A stretch of DNA of 46,687 nucleotides from Micrococcaceae bacterium (GCA_025465475.1 JAODMR010000131.1:1-46687); one strand, 5' to 3'; positions 24,078-32,173 are shown, numbered from the stretch's first letter. Numbers and translations are program-made. Notes: generated from the sequence alone by a model not told the origin.

Positions 24078-25460
24078 TCAGTAGGATCCTCCGCCGGTGT
24101 CGGCGGCCATGTTGGAGAACCGCGAGTAGTGGCCCTGAAAGCCCACCACAATGGTCTTGGTCGGCCCGTTGCGGTGCTTGGCGACAATGACGTCAGCCTC
24201 ACCGGCTCGTGGGGATTCCTTGTCGTAAATGTCCTCGCGGTGCAGCAGGATGACCATATCGGCATCCTGCTCGATGGAACCAGATTCGCGCAGATCGGAG
24301 ACCATCGGCTTCTTGTCGGTACGCTGTTCAGACCCACGGTTGAGCTGGGACAACGCAACAACCGGCACCTGGAGTTCCTTGGCCAACAGCTTCAGTGCGC
24401 GGGAGAACTCGGAGACCTCCTGTTGGCGGGACTCCACGCGCTTGCCCGATGACATCAGCTGCAGGTAGTCCAGGACCACCAATTTCAGGTCATGCTGTTG
24501 CTTGAGCCGACGGCATTTGGCGCGGATCTCCATGAGGGACATGTTGGGGCTGTCATCGATGAACAGCGGAGCGTCGTTCATCCGGCCCATGGTCGTGGCA
24601 ATCTTTGACCACTGGTCGTCCTTGACGGTTCCCTTGCGCAGGTCCTGCAGGCTGATGGTGGCCTCCGCCGACAGGAGCCTCATGGCCAGCTCGTTGCGCC
24701 CCATTTCAAGGGAGAACACCACGGTGGCGAGGTTGTGTTTGATGGCGGCCGACCGGGCGAAATCCAGCGCGAAGGTCGACTTACCCACGGCGGGGCGGGC
24801 CGCTATGACAATCATCTGCCCGGGGTGGAGGCCGTTGGTCAGGTCGTCGAGTTCATAGAAGCCGGTGGGCACACCGGTCATGCCCTCCCCGCGGTGGCCG
24901 GAAGCCTCAATTTCGTCGACAGTGGATTCCATGACGTCCTTCAGGGCGACGTAGTCTTCCGCTGTGCGGCGTTCGGCTACCGCGTACACCTCGGCCTGGG
25001 CGGCGTTGACGATGTCCTCCACCTCGCCGTCGTTGCCATATCCCAGCTGCACGATCTTTGTTCCGGCGTTGACCAGCCGCCGCAACACGGCACGCTCGCT
25101 GACGATTTCGGCGTAGAACCCGGCGTTGGCTGCGGTGGGCACGGACTGGATCAGCTGGTGCAGGTAGGCCGGTCCGCCCACCTTGGAGATCTCGCCCCGT
25201 TTGGTGAGCTCGTCAGCGACGGTGACGGCGTCGGCTGGCTCCCCGCGGCCGTAGAGGTCGAGGACCGCTTCGTAGATGGATTCGTGTGAGGGCCGGTAGA
25301 AGTCGGTGCCCCGCAGTACCTCGACGACGTCCGCGATGGCATCCTTGGACAACATCATGCCGCCCAGGACGCTCTGTTCGGCGACGAGGTCCTGCGGCGG
25401 GGTGCGGGCGAAGTCCGGCTCCCGCAAGGTCTGTGCGGATTCCACGGAGTTGGTCGACAA
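24078..25460 (-). CDS. dnaB: replicative DNA helicase DnaB
   Basis: A 460-residue hexameric helicase that unwinds DNA at the replication fork. The N-terminal domain begins with PPQDLVAEQSVLGGMMLS; the RecA-like motor carries the Walker A AARPAVGKSTFAL (about 227-239), the SLEMGRNELAMRL motif, Walker B LVVLDYLQLM, and SQLNRGSEQR with the C-terminal sensor region DLRESGSIEQDAD. No intein is present, unlike in some mycobacteria. The start is TTG at 25460 with AAGGGA upstream. The family N terminus allows no ATG nearby. An inverted repeat covers the initiation region, and DnaA-box-like sites lie upstream. Confidence 0.95.
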   Translation of the reverse strand: MSTNSVESAQTLREPDFARTPPQDLVAEQSVLGGMMLSKDAIADVVEVLRGTDFYRPSHESIYEAVLDLYGRGEPADAVTVADELTKRGEISKVGGPAYLHQLIQSVPTAANAGFYAEIVSERAVLRRLVNAGTKIVQLGYGNDGEVEDIVNAAQAEVYAVAERRTAEDYVALKDVMESTVDEIEASGHRGEGMTGVPTGFYELDDLTNGLHPGQMIVIAARPAVGKSTFALDFARSAAIKHNLATVVFSLEMGRNELAMRLLSAEATISLQDLRKGTVKDDQWSKIATTMGRMNDAPLFIDDSPNMSLMEIRAKCRRLKQQHDLKLVVLDYLQLMSSGKRVESRQQEVSEFSRALKLLAKELQVPVVALSQLNRGSEQRTDKKPMVSDLRESGSIEQDADMVILLHREDIYDKESPRAGEADVIVAKHRNGPTKTIVVGFQGHYSRFSNMAADTGGGSY

Positions 25461-25530
25461 CTGTTATGTCCCTTTCCTGCTGATGCGGCCGATGCTGCGG
25501 GCCGGATCGGTGATACCACATTCATAACAG
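25461..25530 (-). promoter_or_regulatory. dnaB 5' leader with inverted repeat next to the start codon
   Basis: CTGTTATG (25461-25468) and CATAACAG (25523-25530) are a perfect 8-bp inverted repeat 54 bp apart. In the dnaB mRNA the second arm lies directly before the UUG start, so pairing would hide the initiation region. Whether the mRNA starts early enough to include both arms is unknown. Confidence 0.35.
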
Positions 25531-25621
25531 CGGGCACCGACGATATGCCGGTCGCTGGAAGGGGTACTCCGATACGGTAGACCCTTCCAGCTGGCACACC
25601 AACCCGGTCATGCACCATGGC

Positions 25622-25778
25622 TGTGGATAACTTGTGGGTTCAGCGGCGTGTCTTGTGCACAGCTTGGGGAGAACCCTGTGGATAGGAAATTACTTTCTGC
25701 CCCTTCATGCTTCTGACCTGCGGAAACGCTCCGCACATGGTGTGGACGACGACAAATTTTTCCCGTGCGCCATCCACA
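25622..25778. promoter_or_regulatory. cluster of DnaA-box-like sites upstream of dnaB
   Basis: Five sites lie within 157 bp: TGTGGATAA (25622-25630, complement of the perfect box TTATCCACA), TTGTGCACA (25653-25661), TGTGGATAG (25677-25685), TGTGGACGA (25741-25749) and CCATCCACA (25770-25778). The others differ from the E. coli box TTATCCACA or the actinobacterial box TTGTCCACA by one or two bases. The gap 25461-25935 (475 bp) holds no credible gene. The cluster could let DnaA control dnaB or titrate DnaA; without dnaA/dnaN beside it, it is not the expected oriC. Confidence 0.5.
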
Positions 25779-25923
25779 GCCTGCATGTTGACAAATACGT
25801 TCTTCCCGCTTCCGGGAGGCCCCGGAGCGCTATTTTGCTGCCATCCCGGGGGTCCGGGCACATTCCGGGGACCTGGTTTGGTGCGGGTGGCAGAATCCCT
25901 GCCCCGGGGTGCCCCCAATGCAA

Positions 25924-25929
25924 TAGGCT
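25924..25929 (+). promoter_or_regulatory. leaderless -10 element (TAGGCT)
   Basis: TAGGCT lies exactly 6 nt before the ATG at 25936. The gene has no Shine-Dalgarno. Confidence 0.5.
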
Positions 25930-25935
25930 TCGCTC

Positions 25936-26370
25936 ATGGAATGGCTCCTGGTCGGTGCCCTGGCGGTGGTTGGCGTCGTTGTGCTGGTGTGGGCCGCGCG
26001 GGTGGGCGGCAACCAGGGTGGCGGCCTTTCCGACGCCGACCGATACCGGCTGGAGTTGGCGCGCCGGGCGGCGGCGGCTCTCCCGACGTCCCGTGGCACC
26101 CAGGGTGGGCCCGTTCCCGGTCGGGGAGCGCCGGGTCGGGCAGGGCAGGGCCAGAACGCCACCCATGGCCAAAATCTCCCAGGCAGTGGCCAGAACGCCT
26201 CCCATCGTCCAGCCCCGTCCTCACCGAGGCCGCTGAACCCGGAATTCGTCGCCTACCTGCAGGGTCTGGTCCACACGGGACAGGCGTCCGTGGCGGTGCG
26301 GCAACTGCAGGAAAAGACCGGTATTCCCGAACATGAGGCTCGTGCCTTCCTGGAGAAGCTCCGCCAGTGA
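25936..26370 (+). CDS. membrane-anchored protein with ribosomal L7/L12 C-terminal-like tail
   Basis: A 144-residue protein. Residues 3-22 are one transmembrane helix (LLVGALAVVGVVVLVWAARV). A glycine/proline/asparagine-rich linker spans about 50-100. The last 45 residues (PEFVAYLQGLVHTGQASVAV, then LQEKTGIPEHEARAFLEKL) resemble the L7/L12 C-terminal helix motif in which a conserved Ile/Val-Lys-x-hydrophobic helix precedes a TG-x-x-x-x-EA segment. Small actinobacterial membrane proteins of this design exist, function unknown. It is the only plus-strand gene between dnaB and rplI. A strong hairpin covers its stop codon. Confidence 0.78.
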   Translation: MEWLLVGALAVVGVVVLVWAARVGGNQGGGLSDADRYRLELARRAAAALPTSRGTQGGPVPGRGAPGRAGQGQNATHGQNLPGSGQNASHRPAPSSPRPLNPEFVAYLQGLVHTGQASVAVRQLQEKTGIPEHEARAFLEKLRQ

Positions 26371-26400
26371 CCGGGCTGGATCAGCCAGGGCGGTCACTGG
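26364..26400 (+). terminator. hairpin overlapping the stop codon
   Basis: CCAGTGACCG (26364-26373) pairs perfectly with CGGTCACTGG (26391-26400); inside, GGCTG pairs with CAGCC around a GAT loop, leaving a 4-nt bulge. The TGA stop (26368-26370) is within the stem. Likely the gene's terminator. The following 26401-26646 shows nothing else I can identify. Confidence 0.6.
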
Positions 26401-26646
26401 CGGTACTGCAATGGAAGCGTCGGTGCTCGCAGGACGCGCGCCGTCAGTAGCCGGTGCGGAGGACTTCCTGGCCGGTGTGGGGCCCTGGGCACCACAGGAT
26501 GATGCCCGGTCTGCTGCTGGAGCTCAGGGGGCGGTAGCGGGTGCGCAGCCGATCCTCTGGGGCCACGGCATCATTGCGTTCGGTCACGGGTGATCAACGG
26601 AACCGACGGGAACTCGCGCCCTCCGGCTGGGTCCCTCCTTGCACAC

Positions 26647-26682
26647 AAAAAGGGGCCTTTCCGCAAGGAAGGGCCCCTTTTT
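26647..26682. terminator. strong bidirectional rho-independent terminator
   Basis: A 16-bp stem (26647-26662 with 26667-26682, one G-T-type mismatch) closes a GCAA loop, with five A's on one side and five T's on the other. It ends the leftward rplI cluster 35 bp after the rplI stop and can also stop rightward transcription from the L7/L12-tail gene. Confidence 0.9.
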
Positions 26683-26716
26683 ACTCAACCAGTGGGCCCG
26701 CAAAGGGGCCCCGCGC

Positions 26717-27169
26717 TTACTTCCCGGCGACAACGTCCAGGTCGATCACCGCGGCAACGTCGTCGTGCAGACGGACGTTGGCGGTGTAGGAACCGGTGCT
26801 CTTGATGTGAGCAGGCAGTTCCACCTTGCGCTTGTCGATGCTGCCGAGTCCGGCGGCCTCGACTGCTTTTGCGACGTCTTCGGCCTTGACGGTACCGAAG
26901 AGGCGACCGGACTGGCCGGCCTTGACGACCAGCCTGACCGGCTTGGCGCTGAGCGCCTGGGCCTGGGCCTGGGCCGCCTCAACCGAAGCGTGCTCGCGGG
27001 CGGCACGGCCGGCCTTGAGTGCCTCTACCTGCTTTTCGCCACCCTTGGACCAGGTCAGGGCGAATCCGCGCGGCAGCAGGAAGTTACGTGCGTAACCATC
27101 CTTCACCTCGACGACATCGCCGGCTGCACCGAGTCCGGTGACTTCGTGGGTCAAAATGAGCTTTGCCAT
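26717..27169 (-). CDS. rplI: 50S ribosomal protein L9
   Basis: A 150-residue protein of the large ribosomal subunit that binds 23S rRNA. The start [35 protein letters not shown] (given here as the family region, residues 1-19 and 20-35) contains the L9 signature. The long connecting helix (about 45-75) and the C-terminal domain follow. Length is normal. It is the last gene of the rpsF-ssb-rpsR-rplI cluster, 18 bp after rpsR, and is followed by a strong terminator. Confidence 0.97.
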   Translation of the reverse strand: MAKLILTHEVTGLGAAGDVVEVKDGYARNFLLPRGFALTWSKGGEKQVEALKAGRAAREHASVEAAQAQAQALSAKPVRLVVKAGQSGRLFGTVKAEDVAKAVEAAGLGSIDKRKVELPAHIKSTGSYTANVRLHDDVAAVIDLDVVAGK

Positions 27170-27187
27170 GTTTATCTCTCCCTTTGC

Positions 27188-27427
27188 TTAGCCGCGGCCA
27201 GCGCCGGAGTAGGGCAGCAGTGCAACTTCGCGGGCATTCTTGATGGCCTGAGCGATCTTGCGCTGTTCCTGAACGGTCACACCCGTGACGCGGCGCGCCC
27301 GGATCTTTCCGCGGTCGGAGATGAATTTGCGCAGCAGTGCTACGTCCTTGTAGTCGATGACGGTGATGTCAGCGGCCTTCAAGGGATTGGACTTTGGTTT
27401 GGGCTTACGGAGTTCAGCCTTAGCCAT
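27188..27427 (-). CDS. rpsR: 30S ribosomal protein S18
   Basis: A 79-residue small-subunit protein that binds as a dimer with S6. The signature runs [19 protein letters not shown], then [20 protein letters not shown] and the terminal [10 protein letters not shown]. There is no N-terminal zinc-binding CXXC, so it is the zinc-independent form; actinobacteria often have a second, zinc-type copy elsewhere. ATG start with AGGAG upstream. Confidence 0.97.
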   Translation of the reverse strand: MAKAELRKPKPKSNPLKAADITVIDYKDVALLRKFISDRGKIRARRVTGVTVQEQRKIAQAIKNAREVALLPYSGAGRG

Positions 27428-27520
27428 CGTGGAGCTCCTTAGTTTCGTGGAGCCCGTGGATATGGATCCACGGGATGGTTTGTTTGCGGCGGTTGCCGCG
27501 GGAAATACCGCTGGTGCGGC

Positions 27521-28075
27521 TTAGAAGGGAGGCTCGGAAGAATCCGGGCTGCCCCAACCCGACGAACCACCGGAGGGCGCGCCCCACGGGTCTTCGGCAG
27601 GAGTGGACTGGCCTGATCCCTGGCCACCGCCCCAGCCGGAATTACCCGAGCCGGAGTTGGAGCCAAAGCCGCCGCCGCCACCAAAGTTGCCGCCGCCACC
27701 ACCGCCGGAGCGCTGGGTGCGGTTGACCTTGGCGTTGGCGTAGCGCAGCGAGGGGCCGATCTCGTCGACCTCAAGCTCAATAACGGTGCGCTTTTCGCCT
27801 TCCTTGGTTTCGTAGGAACGCGATTTCAGCCTGCCGCTAACGATCACGCGGGTTCCCTTGGTGAGGGACTCCGCAACGTTCTCGGCAGCCTCGCGCCACA
27901 CCGAGGCGCGGAGGAACAGCGTTTCGCCGTCCTTCCACTCGTTCGATTGGCGGTCAAAGGTCCGCGGAGTGGAGGCAATGGTGAAATTCGCCACCGCCGA
28001 ACCTGACGGGGTGAACCGCAGCTCCGGGTCATTGGTGAGGTTACCCACCACAGTGATAGTCGTTTCGCCTGCCAT
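27521..28075 (-). CDS. ssb: single-stranded DNA-binding protein
   Basis: A 184-residue protein. Residues 1-110 are the OB fold ([59 protein letters not shown]). A glycine/asparagine-rich disordered linker follows (about 125-165). The tail ends DSSEPPF, the acidic-hydrophobic tip that docks partner proteins, with EPPF in place of the E. coli DIPF form. It protects ssDNA at the fork and recruits repair enzymes. It lies between rpsF and rpsR, the conserved order. Confidence 0.97.
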   Translation of the reverse strand: MAGETTITVVGNLTNDPELRFTPSGSAVANFTIASTPRTFDRQSNEWKDGETLFLRASVWREAAENVAESLTKGTRVIVSGRLKSRSYETKEGEKRTVIELEVDEIGPSLRYANAKVNRTQRSGGGGGGNFGGGGGFGSNSGSGNSGWGGGQGSGQSTPAEDPWGAPSGGSSGWGSPDSSEPPF

Positions 28076-28135
28076 CTGCTCCTGCTTCCTGCTGGTTGGT
28101 TCCTACGAATGAAAACGAAAAAGGTGAAGGCCGAA

Positions 28136-28441
28136 TTACTCGGCGGCAACCTTCTGGTCTTCGGGACGGATGATCTTGGTGCGCAGGATGGTCTCGGTGA
28201 GGCCAAGCTGGCGGTCAAGTTCCTGGGCGGTAGCAGGCGCAGCGGTGAAGTTCACCACTGCGTAGATACCTTCGGACTTCTTCTTGATGTCGTAGGCCAG
28301 ACGGCGACGGCCCCAGATGTCAACCTTGTCGATGGTTCCACCATCGGTGGTGATGACGTTCAGGAACTTCTGAAGCGTTGGCTCAACGGTACGCTCTTCG
28401 ACCTCGGGGTCGATGATTACCATCAATTCGTAAGGACGCAT
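28136..28441 (-). CDS. rpsF: 30S ribosomal protein S6
   Basis: A 101-residue small-subunit protein. Family segments are [39 protein letters not shown] and [16 protein letters not shown]. An upstream in-frame GTG at 28453 is part of the Shine-Dalgarno itself (AGGAGGTG), so the ATG at 28441, about 11 nt after AGGAGG, is the real start. It opens the rpsF-ssb-rpsR-rplI cluster. Confidence 0.96.
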   Translation of the reverse strand: MRPYELMVIIDPEVEERTVEPTLQKFLNVITTDGGTIDKVDIWGRRRLAYDIKKKSEGIYAVVNFTAAPATAQELDRQLGLTETILRTKIIRPEDQKVAAE

Positions 28442-28628
28442 ATGTGAACCCACCTCCTTTGGGCTAAACGGCTACGGTCTTTCCGTAACAGGAGGTTCAT
28501 TTGCGGTGTCTGCTGCCGCTGCCGGCACGAAAGCCGCAGCAGCCAGGCGGTGCACGTTCCCCTACCGCCGGTTTCTCGAATCAGGGAGAGGGGCGGAAAG
28601 GCGTTCGGGCGCCAACACAGACTTTTCA

Positions 28629-28658
28629 ATGTTACCGTACCGGGCAGGATGAACCGAA
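28629..28658 (-). promoter_or_regulatory. promoter candidate of the rpsF cluster
   Basis: On the minus strand TTCGGT (28658 to 28653), an 18-bp spacer and TAACAT (28634 to 28629) form a fair vegetative promoter. Transcription near 28622 gives a leader of about 180 nt before rpsF, long enough for an S6:S18 autoregulatory structure; a small stem ACGG-AAAGA-CCGT lies close to the Shine-Dalgarno. Confidence 0.4.
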
Positions 28659-28690
28659 CGCCAGCCGCCGACGGGACCTGTGCACACAGG

Positions 28691-29971
28691 CTACTGGGGC
28701 AAGGGTTCCCGCGCCGTCTCCTTCAGGAACAGGTACACCACCAAGGAAATCGCGGCGAGCACCGCAACGTACCAGCCAAACAGGCCGGGATTGCCCCACC
28801 CGGCAAACAGGGTGCCCATAAACGGCGCGGTCCCGCCAAACAGGGCCACCGTCAGCGAATAGGGAAAACCGATGCCGGCAGCCCGGACATGCGTCGGAAT
28901 GGTCTCGGCGTTTACTGCCGCAGCTATCGAGGTGTAGCCGCTGAGCACAAGCATGCCAAGCAGGACGATACCCAGCACCGCCCAAAAGCCTGCGGTCGAC
29001 ACTACGTGCAGGGCCGGCACGATGCCGACGACGAAGAGCGCCGCGAAGGTGATCAGGAGCGGTTTACGTCCCACCCGGTCGGACAGGGCGCCTATGACGG
29101 GTTGGATCAGCATAAAGAAAACCAGTGCAATGGTGGAGATCAGCAGCAACTCACCTTGGCTGAGCGGGCCGTTGGCCTTGGCGTACGTGGGCAGATAGGT
29201 CGTCCACGTGTAATAGGTAATCGTCCCGCCGACGGTGATGCCCATGATGAGCAGGGATTGGCGGGGGTAACGGCGCAGCGCATCGAACAACCCTGCCCGT
29301 GGCCCGCCGGCAGGCAGTTGGAGGGTCTCCTGGGCGCCGCGTCGAATCCAGAGTCCCACGACGCTGAGGACGGCACCCAGCAGGAACGGCACACGCCAGC
29401 CCCAACTGTTCATCTCCGCGTCACTGAGCAGAAGGACCAGGAGCGCTGCCAGGCCGGAGGCCACGAGTTGGCCAAGCGTGGTGGAAACGTACTGAAACGA
29501 GGAGAAAAATCCGCGCCTGCGGGGCGGGGCCGACTCGACCAGGAAGACCGAGTTCGCGGCGAACTCTCCACCTACGGAAAGCCCAGAGATCAACCGGCCG
29601 ACCACCAGGACGATCGGAGCCCACACGCCGGCGTAGGCGAACGTGGGGGTAAGGCCAACGATCAGGCTGCCGACACCCATCGCCCCGATCGTCAGGGCCA
29701 GCGTGTTCTTCCGGCCGATTCTGTCCGCCAGGTTCCCCACCAGCAACCCGCCGATGGGGCGCAGCAGGAAACTCACAGCGAAAACGGCGAACGCGCCCAG
29801 CAGCGAGGCGGTGGGATTCTGGGAGGGAAAGATCTGCCCGGAGAAGTTAATGGCCAGAAAGCTGTAGGTGTACCAGTCGTACCACTCGACGGCGTTGCCG
29901 ACGCCGGCGGCAGCTATCTGGCGCCCGCCCCTGCCCGTACCTGTCCCCTGCGTTTGGATACGCGACGCCAT
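28691..29971 (-). CDS. MHS-family MFS symporter (KgtP/ShiA/ProP-like)
   Basis: A 426-residue transporter with 12 hydrophobic segments. The start AAGVGNAVEWYDWYTYSFLA is the metabolite:H+ symporter (MHS) signature in TM1. LVGNLADRIGRKNTLAL is motif A; GRLISGLSVGGEFAANSVFL is the typical TM4 motif. Members import dicarboxylates, shikimate, proline or betaine with protons; the substrate cannot be told. The GWGNPGLFGWYVAVLAAISL end fits the family. A palindromic operator-like element lies about 130 bp upstream. Confidence 0.92.
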   Translation of the reverse strand: MASRIQTQGTGTGRGGRQIAAAGVGNAVEWYDWYTYSFLAINFSGQIFPSQNPTASLLGAFAVFAVSFLLRPIGGLLVGNLADRIGRKNTLALTIGAMGVGSLIVGLTPTFAYAGVWAPIVLVVGRLISGLSVGGEFAANSVFLVESAPPRRRGFFSSFQYVSTTLGQLVASGLAALLVLLLSDAEMNSWGWRVPFLLGAVLSVVGLWIRRGAQETLQLPAGGPRAGLFDALRRYPRQSLLIMGITVGGTITYYTWTTYLPTYAKANGPLSQGELLLISTIALVFFMLIQPVIGALSDRVGRKPLLITFAALFVVGIVPALHVVSTAGFWAVLGIVLLGMLVLSGYTSIAAAVNAETIPTHVRAAGIGFPYSLTVALFGGTAPFMGTLFAGWGNPGLFGWYVAVLAAISLVVYLFLKETAREPLPQ

Positions 29972-30058
29972 CCGTTCAGCCTTTCCCTTCCCATACCCGT
30001 ATTACCGGCCGCATCTTCGGCCATGCTACGCCGCGGCTGCGCTCCTGCCGCCGGTCAT

Positions 30059-30113
30059 TGCTGTTAATTCCGGCCGATCATATGCTGCCGCTGGACCCTG
30101 CAGTTAACAGCAG
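30059..30113. promoter_or_regulatory. operator-like palindromes upstream of the MHS symporter gene
   Basis: CTGCAGTTAACAGCAG (30098-30113) is a 16-bp near-palindrome with only one mismatched pair around GTTAAC. Its right half recurs inverted as TGCTGTTAA (30059-30067), giving a perfect 9-bp inverted repeat with 30104-30112. Such paired sites are typical of a GntR- or LysR-type regulator; no such gene is adjacent. Confidence 0.4.
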
Positions 30114-30127
30114 TTGTGGGTGTCGCC

Positions 30128-31411
30128 TCAAAAAGCCGTGGCGAAGAAGACCTCCGAGGCCTTCGCCAGTCGCTGGGGATCCTCGGCGCCGCATAATTCC
30201 CTTGCGGAGTGCATGGACAGCAGCGGAATGCCCACATCTACGGTTCGGATACCAAGCCGGGTCGCAGTCAGCGGCCCGATGGTGGAACCGCAGGGCACAC
30301 CGTTGTGCGAAACGAATTCCTGATACGGGACCTCGGCCCGTGCGCAGATCCGTGCCCAGGCGGCCGCACCGGCCCCATCCGTGGCATACCGCTGGTTGGC
30401 GTTGATTTTCAGCAGCGGTCCGCCGTTAAGCACGGGATGGTTTGCCGGGTCATGGCGCTCCGGATAGTTCGGATGCACGGCGTGCCCTGCGTCGGCGGAC
30501 ACGCAGAAGGAGGCGGCCAGGGCGCGACGGCGTTCGCTGGCCGTAGCTCCCAGCCCGTCGCTGATCCGGCTCAGGACATCCTCCAGGAACGGCCCACTCG
30601 CCCCTGACCGGGAGGCGCTTCCCACTTCCTCGTGATCGAAGGCAGCCAGCACTGCGATGGGTGCGCCGGCAGCAGCCTGTCCGGTGGTGGCGGCGACCAG
30701 GGCGGTGAGCCCGGCGTGCACTGATGACAGGTTGTCCAGCCGGCCGGAGGCAAAGAACTCCCCGGAGGCACCGAACCGGGCCGATGCCTGGGTGTCCGCG
30801 ACAACAATGTCATAACCGGCCACCGCCTCAGCGTCCTGCCCGGCGCAGGCGGCCAGCAGCGCGAGCAGGTCCGCCTGTCCAGGGTTGCCCAGGCCCCAGA
30901 CCGGGTTCATGTGCTGTTGCTTGTCCAGCACCAGCCCATCGTTGGCGCTGCGGTCGAGATGGATGGCTAATTGCGGAAACCGCAGCAGGGGTCCGGTGCT
31001 GACCAGAGCCTCCGTTCCATCGAGGAGGACCAGTCGGCCGGCCAGTTGGAGTTCACGGTCCAGCCAGGAGTTCAACAGCGGCCCGCCGTAGACCTCCACG
31101 CCTGCCTGCAACCAACCGAACCTGCCGGTGGTGGGCCGCGGTTTGAGTTTGAAGGACGGCGAGTCCGTGTGGGCGCCCAGGATGTGGAAGGGAGTAACGG
31201 TGGTGGCCGCGGCAGGAATCGCCCAGGCGATCAGGGCGCCGTCGCGGATGGCGAAGCCGTTCCCCCCGGCCGGCCACGCCTGGTCCTCTTCCTGGCGAGT
31301 GAAGCCTGCCGCCTCCAGTCTTCGTCCGGCCTCGTGCACTGCGTGGAAGCTTGAGGGGGAGGCGCTGACGAAGGCGCCCAGGTCGTCCAGGTGGTTCCCG
31401 GCAGTAGTCAT
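30128..31411 (-). CDS. M18 family (aspartyl-type) aminopeptidase
   Basis: A 427-residue metallopeptidase, normal for the family, which removes N-terminal acidic or other residues from peptides. Visible motifs: FHILGAHTDSPSFKLKPRP near the N terminus (first metal-ligand His and the following Asp), SGRLDNLSSVHAGL (bridging Asp), AFDHEEVGSASRSGA (catalytic Glu pair) and FVSHNGVPCGSTIGPLTA with the final His ligand SMHSARE. It is the last gene of the ABC-kinase-regulator run. The response-regulator stop TGA abuts a TTG at 31423; the ATG at 31411 is four codons further and is my choice, though neither has a Shine-Dalgarno, so reinitiation is likely. Confidence 0.92.
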   Translation of the reverse strand: MTTAGNHLDDLGAFVSASPSSFHAVHEAGRRLEAAGFTRQEEDQAWPAGGNGFAIRDGALIAWAIPAAATTVTPFHILGAHTDSPSFKLKPRPTTGRFGWLQAGVEVYGGPLLNSWLDRELQLAGRLVLLDGTEALVSTGPLLRFPQLAIHLDRSANDGLVLDKQQHMNPVWGLGNPGQADLLALLAACAGQDAEAVAGYDIVVADTQASARFGASGEFFASGRLDNLSSVHAGLTALVAATTGQAAAGAPIAVLAAFDHEEVGSASRSGASGPFLEDVLSRISDGLGATASERRRALAASFCVSADAGHAVHPNYPERHDPANHPVLNGGPLLKINANQRYATDGAGAAAWARICARAEVPYQEFVSHNGVPCGSTIGPLTATRLGIRTVDVGIPLLSMHSARELCGAEDPQRLAKASEVFFATAF

Positions 31412-31423
31412 ATGCCGATTCAA

Positions 31424-32173
31424 TCAAACATTTTTGCCGGAAGGGCCCGCGTCCTGCTCAAAGCTTCCTGGAATCACCAGGCCTGATTCGTAGGCAAACA
31501 CCACCACCTGCACGCGGTCCCGCAATTGCAGCTTCGTCAGAATCCGGCGCACGTGCGTTTTCACGGTGGCTTCCGAAAGGAAGAACCGTGATGCTATTTC
31601 CGCGTTGGAGAGTCCTTCGGCGATGGCTTCCAGGACCTGACGTTCACGCGGGGTGATTTCCGACAGTAGTTGGCTTCGTGCCGGCGACTGTGGAACGGGC
31701 CGGGAGCGAACAAAGTTTTCCAGCAGGCGCTGGGTGACCCGGGGAGCGACCACCGCGTCCCCGCTGGCCACCAGCCGTACGGCTGAGATGAGTTCGGCGG
31801 GTGCCACGTCCTTGAGCAGAAAGGCGCTGGCTCCCGCCTGCAGGCCGGCGAACGCGTACTCATCGACATCAAACGTCGTCAGAATGATGATGCGGGCGGC
31901 AAGGCCGGAGGAGCTGATGCTGCGGGTCGCGCCGATGCCGTCCAGTACCGGCATCCGGACATCCATCAGCACCACGTCGGGCTCCAGGGCCTCGGTCAGG
32001 CGAACCGCTTCGGCCCCGTCCGATGCCTCGCCAACAATGAGAAGGTCGGGTTCACCCTCAAGGATCAGTCGAAAACCCATGCGCAGCAGTGGCTGATCAT
32101 CTGCCAGGAGAACCCTGATTTTCCGTGGGTTATCCTCAGGGATGTCGGGCTGGCCGGACGGGGCGTCGGTCAT
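31424..32173 (-). CDS. NarL/LuxR-family response regulator
   Basis: A 249-residue regulator. Residues 19-135 are the receiver domain: acidic pair Asp25-Asp26 in LLADDQ, phosphoacceptor Asp71 in VVLMDVRMP, Thr in ILTTFD, and Lys in FLLKDVAP. Residues 173-235 are the LuxR-type HTH (ITPRERQVLEAIAEGLSNAE and ATVKTHVRRILTKLQLRD). It overlaps the kinase gene by 4 bp (ATGA), so they form a two-component pair. It most likely regulates the ABC transporter operon or an antimicrobial/envelope response. Confidence 0.95.
   Translation of the reverse strand: MTDAPSGQPDIPEDNPRKIRVLLADDQPLLRMGFRLILEGEPDLLIVGEASDGAEAVRLTEALEPDVVLMDVRMPVLDGIGATRSISSSGLAARIIILTTFDVDEYAFAGLQAGASAFLLKDVAPAELISAVRLVASGDAVVAPRVTQRLLENFVRSRPVPQSPARSQLLSEITPRERQVLEAIAEGLSNAEIASRFFLSEATVKTHVRRILTKLQLRDRVQVVVFAYESGLVIPGSFEQDAGPSGKNV

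Noticed and set aside
25622-25778. Chromosomal origin (oriC)
   Set aside because: DnaA-box-like sites are present, but oriC in actinobacteria lies between dnaA and dnaN, which are absent, and no AT-rich unwinding element is seen.
28550-30067. 505-residue plus-strand ORF
   Set aside because: It is antisense to the MHS symporter gene, whose family motifs are complete. Its product is glutamine/arginine-rich low-complexity sequence with no domain, typical of an antisense shadow in high-GC DNA.
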